From NCBI RefSeq assembly GCF_009362735.1, contig NZ_WHNP01000019.1:62001-126000 (forward strand): a DNA stretch of 64,000 nt, in the 5' to 3' direction. Shown here piece after piece: positions 32,957 through 41,972 of this stretch (position 1 is its first letter; each line of letters starts with the position of its first letter). A program made the position numbers and the translations under genes. The notes beneath the pieces were generated by a model. That model was given only the letters and a program-made list of their open reading frames with translations, was not told the origin of the DNA and did no database searches. Source of the DNA: Paraburkholderia franconis. Lineage in GTDB: Bacteria; Pseudomonadota; Gammaproteobacteria; Burkholderiales; Burkholderiaceae.

Positions 32957-34229
32957 GTCCTAGAATAGCCCGGGAGGGTGGAGTCGGCACGACGGGCCGC
33001 GGGTTCAGCACCGGGCGATTTTGCTGAACCGGGGCGCGCTCGGAGCGCGCGGCAAGCAGAAGTGACACGACAAGGGAGAGGATCAGAACATTCGACGGCG
33101 TGACTAGCCGGTGTTCGGTGGCCGCCATCACGAGCAGGCATACCGAAGAAATTTCGACGAAGCGGAATCCCGCGAAGTTCCGTCCCGCATCTCTCAATGC
33201 GCTATAGGCGGCGCCATCCTGGCTCCACTTGATGAGCTTCCAGTAGAACGCCAGAAGGAGGAACAGCCCGACCACGCCAAGCTCCGCGAGGAAGTTCAGA
33301 TATGAGTTGTGCGCGTGCGAGTCGCTATGCTCGACCACGATATCCGAAGGCACGCCGAGCAGGCCGAAGTACGACACGACATTGCGGACCTGGTCGTCGA
33401 ATGAACCGAATCCCATACCCACGATCGGGCTCTGGCGGAAGTACGTGAGCGCGCGCGGCCACAGCCATTCATACCGGATGTCGAGATTCGCGACCTTCGC
33501 ATCCGAATTCTGGATGCTGAATGTGTAGCCCATGTAATCGACATTCGGTCTCACGTGATACATCGCCACGCCGATCGACGCGATGACGAGGCCGCTCATT
33601 AACGTCGCGAGCATCCAGCGCTTGCGTCCGAAATACAGATACGGCAAGACCGCCATCGCGCCGAGCAGCGAACCTCGGCTGTAAGTCGAGAACAGCATCA
33701 GGAAGTTGAGGAAGAGCAGCGAGAGGAGCAGCTTGCTGCGCTCCTGAAGGTAGCAGGCGATGCCGAGGCAGAACAGCATCGCGAGAAAGCCGCCCGCCGC
33801 ATTACGCGCAATGAAGAAACTGCCGAAGCTATCGTCGGGATGCTTGAAAATGCTCAGCAGTCCGTTTTGCGCGAGGTAAACCAGGTACGGCGGAATATTG
33901 GCGACCACCGCGCAGATGAAGAACGAACGAAGAATCTTGTTCAGGTCGAAGCGGTGCGCATAGACGCAACCGGCAAAAAATGGCGCATAGGATATGAAAA
34001 AGTTACCGTCGCGTCGATAGAACTCGAACTCGGTCAGCGAGTGCGGATTGTAGAGCAGCGTCGAGATCAGCGCGAACAGGGTAAGTGCCGTCAGCGGTGC
34101 GAAGAACGAGGGATAACTGCGTCCGAAGAAGCGCCACGCGCAAAGAATGATCGGGACAAAGCCCACTGCGCTAATCGGTACCAGGTTAGTCACCGTCAGA
34201 AATAGCGCAAGTAACGATATGTAAGCCAT
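32919..34229 (-). CDS. O-antigen ligase/Wzy-like EPS polymerase
   Basis: 436 residues with about 11 transmembrane helices and a large periplasmic loop. The loop carries VGMGFGSFDD and a VEHSDSHAHNSYLNFLAELG motif, the H-N-x-x-L signature of the Wzy_C/O-antigen ligase family. In an EPS locus without LPS core genes, the likely role is polymerisation of repeat units. The start at 34229 (MAYISLLALFL) begins at the first helix with GAG-rich sequence upstream; longer versions add an unlikely 57-residue leader. It is transcribed away from manC. Confidence 0.82.
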   Translation of the reverse strand: MAYISLLALFLTVTNLVPISAVGFVPIILCAWRFFGRSYPSFFAPLTALTLFALISTLLYNPHSLTEFEFYRRDGNFFISYAPFFAGCVYAHRFDLNKILRSFFICAVVANIPPYLVYLAQNGLLSIFKHPDDSFGSFFIARNAAGGFLAMLFCLGIACYLQERSKLLLSLLFLNFLMLFSTYSRGSLLGAMAVLPYLYFGRKRWMLATLMSGLVIASIGVAMYHVRPNVDYMGYTFSIQNSDAKVANLDIRYEWLWPRALTYFRQSPIVGMGFGSFDDQVRNVVSYFGLLGVPSDIVVEHSDSHAHNSYLNFLAELGVVGLFLLLAFYWKLIKWSQDGAAYSALRDAGRNFAGFRFVEISSVCLLVMAATEHRLVTPSNVLILSLVVSLLLAARSERAPVQQNRPVLNPRPVVPTPPSRAILGHVARTRNQPERI

Positions 34230-34962
34230 CTCGACTCTCGCGATTAAAAATGCACTTTCATTGACGACTGCTCGGCTGTCGTCAATGAACTTGTAAGAGG
34301 ATGAAACTGCGAGCGGCGAGTGATCGCGCGACGATCGGCTTGCCGCAGAAGAATTGCATACAGCCTTGACGTGCAGTATTGATGCCAGCGTTCGGAGCAC
34401 GTCTGCTGTGGCAGGATTTGCGCAGATATGTGAGGCGGCACAGGCTGGTCATGCTCGCTTCACGGAGAAGACAATAGCGCCGCGCTCGTCGCAAATTACC
34501 ACGAATAGAGATGGATTTCCACGCCGGAGACCATCAATAAAAAGATAACTTGGCGAGCGCGTGGCCGATATTCGAAAGCTTCAGCGGGCGGGGCCATAAC
34601 TTCAACCGTTCGCGCCAGAGGTGCTGTCGCGTAGCGCAACCTGTCTATCATCGATATAGGTCGAATTGAATGTCGTGGCCTCGGGTCGCTATCAAAACGT
34701 CCGCGGGATGGTGTTTTCATTATTGGTCGAGAACATTTTCCGTTCACATTGCAAGATCGTGAGAGCAGGGCACGGTGACGAACGATCGTCCGTCGATCGT
34801 TCGTACAACTCTGCTTGATGCGATCTTCGCCCATCAAGCTGTGGCGTCGATGCCTGAATCAGGCACACGCCCACGATGTGTAGTTAAAGCGACGCTTGTC
34901 TGGTCCTGCGACGTTCTTTCGTGCGAACGATGAGAATGAACTTCAATGCCAGGGAGATTGAA
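34230..34962. promoter_or_regulatory. Divergent control region between wzy-like gene and manC
   Basis: 730 bp with no supported gene. It contains a perfect 11-bp inverted repeat at 34778-34804 and GTGCGAACGATG at 34921-34932, identical to the copy upstream of the autokinase. CGTTC (34912) and GAACG (34925) form another half-site pair. The region must serve promoters in both directions. Confidence 0.5.
34778..34804. promoter_or_regulatory. 11-bp perfect inverted repeat upstream of manC
   Basis: ACGAACGATCG (34778-34788), TCCGT, CGATCGTTCGT (34794-34804). The half-site CGAACGAT recurs inside the shared 12-mer at 34921-34932 and at 22570-22581. It is about 160 bp upstream of the manC start and looks like an operator for a dimeric regulator. 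Confidence 0.5.
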
Positions 34963-36483
34963 GTGAACAAACAAACGATGAATGTAGAACAACACGCCGT
35001 TGCAACAGCTGTCGCCGAACCCGCTGCGGATTGCCGGCGGCTGGTGCAGGTCATTCTCGCGGGTGGATCGGGTACACGTCTGTGGCCCGTGTCACGCGAG
35101 CAGTATCCGAAGCAGTTGATCGGTGTCGTCGGCGATCAGTCACTGCTGCAAGCGACGATGAAGCGAATGGATGGCTTCGCGAAAGTATGGGACGTGGCGG
35201 CCGAGCCCGTCATCGTGTGCGGCGCGGAGCATTCGTTTGCGACTCGCGAGCAGGCTCAGCAATGCGAGGTCAAGCCGTGCATCGTCGTCGAGCCTGCGCG
35301 TCGCGACACCGCGCCTGCGTTGACGCTCGCTGCGTTGGCAGCAAGCACCGACGGCGATGATCCCATTCTGGTGGCGATGCCCGCAGACCATGCGATAGCG
35401 GACGTGGCGGCATTGCAGGCCGCAATCGAACAGGCTGCACAGCTCGCGCAGGCAGAGGGCGTGATCGCGACGCTCGGCGTACCGCCGACGCGCGCCGATA
35501 CCGGCTTCGGCTATATCCGCCTTGGTGCGCCACTTAAAGACGGCGCGCATCAGATCGACCGCTTTGTCGAAAAGCCCGCAGCCGAGCTCGCAGCTGAATA
35601 TGTTGCGTCGGGCAGCTACTGGTGGAACAGCGGCATGTTCGTCGTGCGCGCTTCCGTGTGGCTCGATGCGCTCAAGCGCTTTCAGCCCGAGATGCACGCG
35701 GCGTGTGTCGAGGCCCATACGAACGCGAAGCGCGACGACGTGTACATCACGCCTGGCGCGGACGAGTTCGAGCGTTGCCCGTCTGATTCGATCGACTATG
35801 CGGTGATGGAGCAGCTCGGCAAAGAGGGCTCCCCGTTCAAGGGTGTCGTGGTGCCGCTCGAAGCGGGCTGGTCCGATCTCGGCTCGTGGGACGCCGTGTG
35901 GGAGGCCATGGACAAGGACGAGTTCGGCAACGTCGCGAACGGCCGCGTGATGATGGAAGGCGCGACGGCCACGTATGCGCGTTCCGAAGGCGGCCGGCTG
36001 GTGGCGTGCGTCGGTACCAACGGTCTTGTCGTCGTCGAAACGGACGATGCCGTCCTTGTGGCGGATCGCTCCCACGTGCAGGACATCAAAGGACTTGTAT
36101 CGCGTATCCGGCAGACGAAATCACCGGAAGCGGAAAACCATAGAAAAGTACGCCGCCCTTGGGGCTTTTACGATTCGATCGATAACGGGGACCGCTTTCA
36201 GGTCAAGCGGATCGTCGTGAGTCCAGGCGCGCGTCTGTCTCTGCAAATGCATCATCACCGGGCAGAGCACTGGATCGTCGTGAGCGGAACCGCACTGGTC
36301 ACGCGCGGCGAAGAACAGTTCTTGCTCACTGAAAATCAGTCAACCTTCATTCCCCTTGGCGTGCGGCATCGTCTGGAGAATCCCGGACACGTACCTCTTC
36401 AGATCATCGAGGTCCAGTCGGGTGCCTATCTCGGCGAAGACGACATAGTCAGATTCGACGACCAGTACGGCCGTTGCAACTGA
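34963..36483 (+). CDS. manC: Mannose-1-phosphate guanylyltransferase/mannose-6-phosphate isomerase
   Basis: 506 residues, the bifunctional type II PMI-GMP enzyme. The N-terminal nucleotidyltransferase has ILAGGSGTRLWPVSREQYPK (GTP-binding) and FVEKPAAELAAEY. The C-terminal cupin isomerase has PWGFYDSIDNGDRFQVKRI and LSLQMHHHRAEHWIVVSG with metal-binding His residues and a later Glu. It makes GDP-mannose from mannose-6-phosphate in the cytoplasm for mannose- or derived-sugar-containing EPS. The GTG at 34963 is used, with AGGGAGA six bases upstream; a longer ORF from 34921 lacks an RBS and would include the shared 12-mer. Confidence 0.95.
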   Translation: MNKQTMNVEQHAVATAVAEPAADCRRLVQVILAGGSGTRLWPVSREQYPKQLIGVVGDQSLLQATMKRMDGFAKVWDVAAEPVIVCGAEHSFATREQAQQCEVKPCIVVEPARRDTAPALTLAALAASTDGDDPILVAMPADHAIADVAALQAAIEQAAQLAQAEGVIATLGVPPTRADTGFGYIRLGAPLKDGAHQIDRFVEKPAAELAAEYVASGSYWWNSGMFVVRASVWLDALKRFQPEMHAACVEAHTNAKRDDVYITPGADEFERCPSDSIDYAVMEQLGKEGSPFKGVVVPLEAGWSDLGSWDAVWEAMDKDEFGNVANGRVMMEGATATYARSEGGRLVACVGTNGLVVVETDDAVLVADRSHVQDIKGLVSRIRQTKSPEAENHRKVRRPWGFYDSIDNGDRFQVKRIVVSPGARLSLQMHHHRAEHWIVVSGTALVTRGEEQFLLTENQSTFIPLGVRHRLENPGHVPLQIIEVQSGAYLGEDDIVRFDDQYGRCN

Positions 36484-36526
36484 TTGACGGGTGTCGCACA
36501 TGGGTGATGGATAGAAGGGGGCAGTG

Positions 36527-37903
36527 ATGCGTGCAATGACAGGTCTACTGGCGAGGGTGTTCGACGTCGCCTTGATCGTGACAGGTGCGCTCGTGGCATC
36601 GCGAATCCGATTCGACGATGTCTCGCAGCGTGGGTTCTATCTCGCGTTTGTCGCGTTTGCGGCGGCGTTTTCTCTCGCCGTTTTTCCGGCACTCGGTGTC
36701 TACGAGTCGTGGCGGGGTCGTTCGAAGCGCGTGCTGGCGGGTCAGGTGGCGTTGGGCTGGCTGATCGTGCAGGCGTGCGCGTTGGCGCTGATGTTCTCGC
36801 TCCACCGCATCGACTTCGTGTCGCGTCTGTGGTTTGCGTACTGGACGGGTATTTCCGGCGGCTCGATGATCGTCAGCCGTCTCGTGATGCACAGGTTGCT
36901 CGGCCGGGCCCGCAATGCCGGTCTGGATTTGCAGCCGGTTGCGGTGGCTGCTTGCGGAGAGCACTGCAACGAGATTATTCACCGGATGGAGAGCGAGACT
37001 ACATCGGGCTTCCGGCCGCGGGCGATCTACAATCTGCGACCCGAGGCGGAGACGTTGCCGCACGTGCCCGCATTCGACGATCACAAGGCATTCGCCAGCT
37101 ACGTTCGCGAGCAGCAGATCAGCGAAGTATGGCTCGCATTGCCGCTCGCCGAAGAGCGCACGATCCTGAAGCTCGTGAACGAGTTTCGCAACGATCTGAT
37201 CAACATCCGCTTCATGCCGGACGTGCGCGCGCTCGCATTGTTCGAAGGTGGCGTGATGAGCCTGCTCGGTCTGCCGACGATCAATCTCGCGGCGTCGCCG
37301 TTGCCCCCGAACGCAATGGTGAAGAAGGACATATTCGATCGGCTGTTTGCGTTCTGCGCACTCGTCGCGATCTCCCCGATTCTGCTTGGCTGTGCAATTG
37401 CGGTGAAGCTGAGTTCGCCGGGACCCGTGTTCTTCAAGCAGCGCCGCAAGGGCGCGGATGGCAGGGTCTTCACGATCTACAAGTTCCGCACGATGCGTCT
37501 GCACAAGCAGAAGGCGGGTGTGCTCGAACAGGCCAAACGTGGCGATCCGCGCATCACTGCCGTCGGTGGTTTCCTGCGTCGCACGAGCCTCGATGAATTG
37601 CCGCAATTCTTCAATGTGCTGCGCGGCGAGATGTCGGTCGTGGGCCCGCGTCCGCACGCACTCGAACATGACGACCTGTATCAGAACGTCGTGTCCGGCT
37701 ATATCCATCGCTACCGGATCAAACCCGGCATCACGGGCTGGGCGCAGGTGAACGGATATCGCGGTGAAACGGATCGCCTCGAAAAGATGGAAGGACGTGT
37801 CGAGCACGATCTCTACTATCTGCGTAACTGGTCTTTCGGACTGGACGTGCGCATCATCCTCGCGACGATTTTCAAAGGCATTGTTCATCCCAACGCGTAC
37901 TGA
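36527..37903 (+). CDS. Undecaprenyl-phosphate sugar phosphotransferase (EPS priming enzyme)
   Basis: 458 residues of the WcaJ/BceB type: four N-terminal helices and a CoA-binding-like middle domain, then the C-terminal bacterial sugar transferase domain (from about residue 265) with KKDIFDRLFAFCALVAISPI, PVFFKQRRKGADGR, TIYKFRTMR and VGPRPHA. The enzyme moves a hexose-1-phosphate, usually glucose-1-phosphate, from UDP-sugar to undecaprenyl phosphate on the inner face of the membrane, which starts each repeat unit. ATG after a GGGGGC run. It follows manC by 43 bp in one operon. Glucose versus galactose cannot be read from sequence. Confidence 0.9.
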   Translation: MRAMTGLLARVFDVALIVTGALVASRIRFDDVSQRGFYLAFVAFAAAFSLAVFPALGVYESWRGRSKRVLAGQVALGWLIVQACALALMFSLHRIDFVSRLWFAYWTGISGGSMIVSRLVMHRLLGRARNAGLDLQPVAVAACGEHCNEIIHRMESETTSGFRPRAIYNLRPEAETLPHVPAFDDHKAFASYVREQQISEVWLALPLAEERTILKLVNEFRNDLINIRFMPDVRALALFEGGVMSLLGLPTINLAASPLPPNAMVKKDIFDRLFAFCALVAISPILLGCAIAVKLSSPGPVFFKQRRKGADGRVFTIYKFRTMRLHKQKAGVLEQAKRGDPRITAVGGFLRRTSLDELPQFFNVLRGEMSVVGPRPHALEHDDLYQNVVSGYIHRYRIKPGITGWAQVNGYRGETDRLEKMEGRVEHDLYYLRNWSFGLDVRIILATIFKGIVHPNAY

Positions 37904-37920
37904 GCATAAGGCCAAAAATA

Positions 37921-39042
37921 ATGAACGTTCGACAGGGAGCGGATAGCGGGCTTACGTGGTTGAAGCGCGAGACCAGTACGATCGCGAGCGATCTCGAGAG
38001 CGCCGTGAGAAAGTCGCTGAAGACTATTGGGCGCCGCAAGTTCCATTGGGAGCACGCGCTGCAGGCGAAGAAAATTCTGCGAGTGCTCGAAAATACATAC
38101 GGCAAGGCGGACCCGATGAACCTCAGGCTCGCCGATACGTATGCACGCGACGTGTTCGGCGATGCCGTCTACTCCCCGTGGCTTCGCGCCTATACGGCAT
38201 TCAACCGCAAGTTCAAGGAAGGCTGGATTCCCGACAACTTCTACGGAACCGTCGTCGTCCCGAGCATGAAAGGATGGCACGGGAAGATCTCGAACCTGAA
38301 GACGGTCTCACAGCTGATCTTTGGGAGCGAGACCTTTCCCGACATCGCGTACTTTGCGAATGGCCTGTTCTTTTCCGCTCACAAGGTGGCGATTCCGCAG
38401 GCGCATGTCGAGGGATTCGTATTTCAGAACGCGGACCGGATCGTCTACAAGCTGGACGGGTCCGCGCGCGGCTCGGGCATCTACATCTTCGACCGGAAGA
38501 CATTCGATCCTGAAGCGATCAGGTCGTATGGCAATGGCGTGATCCAGACGTACATCGAACAGCATCGGGTGTTCAGCGAGTTCACGTCGAATTCGGTTGC
38601 GACATTGCGCTTTACGACAGTGGTCGATGATGCCGGCGACATTTCCGTTCGTTCGTGCTTCCTGCGCCTCGGCAGAGCGGAGCATACGCACGTCACGGCG
38701 GAAGACGAGGTGTGCGTTCCCGTCGATCTGCTCAAGGGCGAATTGCGTCGCGAAGGCTATCTCGACAACTGGCTGGCCGTCGACGCGCATCCCGATTCCG
38801 GGTGCTCTTTCGAGGGCGTCAAGATTCCGGCTTTCTGGAAATGTGTCGCGACAGTTCTGGAGCTGCACGGCAAGATTCCTTTCGCGCGATGCGTCGGCTG
38901 GGACCTGACCGTCGATGTCGATGAAAACGTCAAGGTGATGGAGTGGAACGCCGAGCATAACGACGTCAAGTTCAGCGAAGCGACCCAAGGTCCATGTTTC
39001 TCGGATCTGAAATGGGAGCGCCTCAAGGCATCGTTTGCATAG
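37921..39042 (+). CDS. Sugar-transfer-associated ATP-grasp protein
   Basis: 373 residues of the ATP-grasp group found beside sugar transferases. Core motifs are FVFQNADRIVYKLDGSARGS (ATP-binding strand-loop with Lys and Gly), IEQHRVFSEFTSNSVATLRF, FARCVGWDLTVDVDENVKVMEWNAEHND (metal-binding acidic strand and Asn). No signal peptide. Such enzymes are thought to link a carboxylate such as an amino acid to a polysaccharide precursor. It is 17 bp downstream of the priming gene. The window thus holds a second, differently built ATP-grasp enzyme besides the TupA-like one. Confidence 0.82.
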   Translation: MNVRQGADSGLTWLKRETSTIASDLESAVRKSLKTIGRRKFHWEHALQAKKILRVLENTYGKADPMNLRLADTYARDVFGDAVYSPWLRAYTAFNRKFKEGWIPDNFYGTVVVPSMKGWHGKISNLKTVSQLIFGSETFPDIAYFANGLFFSAHKVAIPQAHVEGFVFQNADRIVYKLDGSARGSGIYIFDRKTFDPEAIRSYGNGVIQTYIEQHRVFSEFTSNSVATLRFTTVVDDAGDISVRSCFLRLGRAEHTHVTAEDEVCVPVDLLKGELRREGYLDNWLAVDAHPDSGCSFEGVKIPAFWKCVATVLELHGKIPFARCVGWDLTVDVDENVKVMEWNAEHNDVKFSEATQGPCFSDLKWERLKASFA

Positions 39043-39050
39043 GTGAGTCA

Positions 39051-39479
39051 ATGCCTCAAGCAATCAGATTGGAGAAGTCCGCGCTCGGCGCGCAATGCAA
39101 CGAGCAGGTGAGCGGACAGAAAAGCGGCGGGCGGCGAGTCGGCCTTGAGAAGGAGCGCGACTTGAGCGAACAGCTTTGGTGTGTGCACATCGAAGGGATC
39201 AACGATTACGTTGCGGCCATGTCGCGTGAGGCAGCCGAGCGGGAGGCATCGGCGATCAACGCATATATCGAGCACGCGGGCGACAAGGCGTCCGCGTCGA
39301 TCGTGCGAGCCACCGCGATCGAATGGCCTTTTACCGCGGCCGGCCATGCACGGTCGCTTGAAGTCGACTGGGACGATTTGCAGCACATGCCGCACAGGCT
39401 CGCGGACGCCGGCAGTTCCGAGGAGGCGCCGCTGCCTTCGATATGGCGGCGGCTCAAGGCGTTGGTGCGCGGAGCGTGA
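39051..39479 (+). CDS. Hypothetical protein in the EPS operon
   Basis: 142 residues with no recognised family. The N-terminal 37 residues are basic and low in complexity; the rest reads LSEQLWCVHIEGINDYVAAM, then SREAAEREASAINAYIE and a conserved-looking IEWPFTAAGHARSLEVDW. The ATG at 39051 follows AGGTGAG. A TTG at 39162 with GGAG six bases upstream would give a tidier 105-residue protein and may be the true start. It lies 8 bp after the ATP-grasp stop, so it probably works with it. No membrane segment. Confidence 0.6.
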   Translation: MPQAIRLEKSALGAQCNEQVSGQKSGGRRVGLEKERDLSEQLWCVHIEGINDYVAAMSREAAEREASAINAYIEHAGDKASASIVRATAIEWPFTAAGHARSLEVDWDDLQHMPHRLADAGSSEEAPLPSIWRRLKALVRGA

Positions 39480-39601
39480 AGCAAAAGGGCATGCGGACAC
39501 GTGGAGACACGATGACGCACGAATACGGTTTCTTCCGCTGAGCTTGCATGACTCAGCGCACGAGCCGACAGAATTGTTCATTGACTAAAGCGGAGTCTGA
39601 C

Positions 39602-40765
39602 ATGTGGTATGGCATCGGTGCAAGGGTGATGGTCGTTGGCGCTTTTCTTGCGCTAGCGGGTTGCGGCGGAGGTGGTGGAGGCGGATCGAATTCCGCGTCT
39701 TCCGGCAGCACGAGTTCGCCGCAACTCGCTGCCGCGACGAAAGTCGACGACGGCACAACGATGGGTGATACGAACTGGCCTGCGGGCTCGACAGCAACGG
39801 GTGGAACGGGACAACCGGTGAGCGGCCTGAACTGCGGCGTGCGCGGCAATGCGTACACCTACTCGCACCTGTCGATCTATCTGAACGGCAGGCTGCTGGC
39901 ATTGCCTGAAAACATCGGTACTGTCGAGCCGACGATGGCCGTGCAGACGGGTTGCGCATATCCGCTGCACACCGACGACCAGACAGGCAAGATCCGCATG
40001 GACTCGAGCTCCGGCGCGTCCTATACGCTGGGCCAGTTCTTCGCGATCTGGGGACAGCCGCTGTCGACGTCGAATGTCGCCGGATTGACGGGGCTGCCCG
40101 TCACGGTCTATGTGAACGATGGCGGCACGCTCACGAAATACACGGGCGATCTCGCGAGCCTTCCGTTGCCGGTGCATGGCGAAGTGACGATCATGGTCGG
40201 CACGCCGCTCGCGCAGATTCCCACTTACACGTGGAACGATCCACCGCCGTTCAATCAACAGCAGCCGATTGCCCTGGCCTTCGGCGGAACGATCGGTGCC
40301 CCTAACTGGCCGAGCGGCAGCACGCCGACGGGCGGCACGGGTGCGCCTGTCGATGGAATCGTCTGCGGCGTGGGCATGAGCGAGGCCTATCACGTGCACG
40401 CGCATGTGGCGATCGTCAGAGATGGTCAAGGGCTTGCGCTGCCTGCGCAAATTGGCATTCCGTCGGCGTGCAACTATGAGATGCATACGCACGATTTGAC
40501 GGGAATCATCCACATCGAGACGCCCAGTGTGAAGGCCTTTACGCTCGGCCAGTTCTTCGACATCTGGGGCGAACCGCTGACGACCACCAACGTGGCGGGT
40601 GTGATGGGCAACGTGATCGTGTACATCAACGACAACGGTGACGTTCGGCGCTACATGGGTGATCCGCGCAATATCGAGCTGATCTCGCATCGCGACATCA
40701 CGTTGCAGATCGGACAGCCCATAAGCACGCTGCCGACCTATACGTGGACGGATGAGCCGCAATAA
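39602..40765 (+). CDS. Lipoprotein of two duplicated domains, second one His-rich
   Basis: 387 residues with lipobox LALAGC (Cys21) followed by a poly-Gly linker. Two copies of a 155-residue domain follow (about 57-211 and 234-382). Each has NWP-x-GST-x-TGGTG, a Cys pair (78/118 and 255/290), a FTLGQFF/YTLGQFF-x-IWG-x-PL block, and ends PTYTW. The second copy has HVHAHVAI (264-268) and EMHTHDLTGIIHIE; the first has lost most of these His. It is likely an outer-membrane-anchored metal- or glycan-binding protein. Function unknown. ATG after GGAG seven bases upstream. It is the last plus-strand gene of the EPS run. Confidence 0.7.
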   Translation: MWYGIGARVMVVGAFLALAGCGGGGGGGSNSASSGSTSSPQLAAATKVDDGTTMGDTNWPAGSTATGGTGQPVSGLNCGVRGNAYTYSHLSIYLNGRLLALPENIGTVEPTMAVQTGCAYPLHTDDQTGKIRMDSSSGASYTLGQFFAIWGQPLSTSNVAGLTGLPVTVYVNDGGTLTKYTGDLASLPLPVHGEVTIMVGTPLAQIPTYTWNDPPPFNQQQPIALAFGGTIGAPNWPSGSTPTGGTGAPVDGIVCGVGMSEAYHVHAHVAIVRDGQGLALPAQIGIPSACNYEMHTHDLTGIIHIETPSVKAFTLGQFFDIWGEPLTTTNVAGVMGNVIVYINDNGDVRRYMGDPRNIELISHRDITLQIGQPISTLPTYTWTDEPQ

Positions 40766-40790
40766 GTAGCAGAGAGAAGGGGCGGCGCCG

Positions 40791-41972
40791 TCAGGCCGCC
40801 GCTCCGACGCGCGCGCGTGCCTCGTCGTCTGTCGGGACCGACTGCAGCACGGCTTGCACGACGCGCTCCACGCCTGGCCAGTTCTTCGCGTGTTCTCCCG
40901 GCACATACTGCTGCGCAGACACGCTCATATAAGGCGGCGGATAACCCCATATCGCGTCGTGCACTTCGGGCCTTGTCACGCTTCCGCCGATCACGGCGAC
41001 AGTCGGACGGCGGAACGCGGCCGCGACGTGCATCAACATCGAAGAGTTCGTCAGTACGACGTCCGCCTTTTCGGTCAGCGCGAACACGATGCGCATGGAC
41101 ACTTCGCCGGCCGGCGAGCGAACGGGCACGCCCGGTCCCGCTGCGGCAATCGCCTCGGCGGCGCGCGCCCGATCCGCCTCGCTTCCCACGATCACGAAGT
41201 CGCAAGCGCTGCCGGCCCGTTCGAGTGCGTGAGCGATTTGCGCGAGCGCGGCACCGACCTGTTGCGCGGGCCATGCCTTGGTCGGCACGCCTGCTCCGAC
41301 GCCGACGACCATGCGTACGGTCCTGCGGCCGGGTATGTCGCCAGCGTTCCAATACTGCGCGGCCTGCGCGCGCTCGTCGCCCGTCAGGAAGAGTTGCGGG
41401 CGCACTTCAGGCAGCACCGTTGCACCGAGCAGTTCGCCTTGCGCGAGCGCGGCGCGTCCGCACTGGCGTCTCGCATATTCGACATAGGCCTGGCACGCGC
41501 TCCATCCGCCGCGATAACCGCGCACGCCGATGCGATAGCGCGCGCCCACGCGCATCATGAGCAACGCGCCCATATAGCTGCCCAACACGTCGATCGCCAC
41601 ATCGAAGCCGCCTCGCGCGCGCAGCGCGGCGACCTGCGGTGACTTCCACAGAAAGCGCAACACGTTGCGATGCGAGCGGTCATCGACCAGCTTGTTGTTC
41701 CAGGGGGCATCGAGCTCGACGATCTCGTCGATGAACGGATTGTTCTCGAGTATCGGCCGCCCCCAGCTGCCGATGCCGGCGATCAGGCGCGTCGTCGGAA
41801 AGCGCTCGCGCAGCGCTTCGAAGAGCGGCGTGGTGGTGAGCAGTTCGCCGAAATCGTTCGGGCGCAGCACGAGAATTTCACGCGGCGTGTCGCGCTGCGG
41901 GTCAAAACGTGGCGGGCAGAACCGGCCGATCAGCCAGACCGGCGTCTCGATCAGCAGACTTTTCCAACCCAT
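40791..41972 (-). CDS. GT9-family glycosyltransferase (heptosyltransferase-like)
   Basis: 393 residues of the GT-B family 9. It has EILVLRPNDFGELLTTTPLF, the usual N-terminal signature of ADP-heptose:LPS heptosyltransferases, VVGVGAGVPTKAWPAQQVGA (donor-site motif with K-x-W-P), and VVLTNSSMLMHVAAAFRRPT near the C-terminus, which corresponds to the D-S-G-x-M-H-V-A-A motif but with N-S-S in place of D-S-G. ATG with GGAG five bases upstream. In this context it may act in the EPS or LPS outer region. It converges on the His-rich lipoprotein gene 25 bp away. Confidence 0.85.
   Translation of the reverse strand: MGWKSLLIETPVWLIGRFCPPRFDPQRDTPREILVLRPNDFGELLTTTPLFEALRERFPTTRLIAGIGSWGRPILENNPFIDEIVELDAPWNNKLVDDRSHRNVLRFLWKSPQVAALRARGGFDVAIDVLGSYMGALLMMRVGARYRIGVRGYRGGWSACQAYVEYARRQCGRAALAQGELLGATVLPEVRPQLFLTGDERAQAAQYWNAGDIPGRRTVRMVVGVGAGVPTKAWPAQQVGAALAQIAHALERAGSACDFVIVGSEADRARAAEAIAAAGPGVPVRSPAGEVSMRIVFALTEKADVVLTNSSMLMHVAAAFRRPTVAVIGGSVTRPEVHDAIWGYPPPYMSVSAQQYVPGEHAKNWPGVERVVQAVLQSVPTDDEARARVGAAA

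Noticed and set aside
36545..37915. 456-residue minus-strand ORF opposite the priming glycosyltransferase
   Set aside because: Shadow with no domain features.
18827..41972. Assignment as the cepacian bce cluster
   Set aside because: Some members (ManC, priming enzyme, autokinase) match in type, but gene order, the PslG-like and ATP-grasp genes and the lack of an exporter and UDP-glucose dehydrogenase do not.
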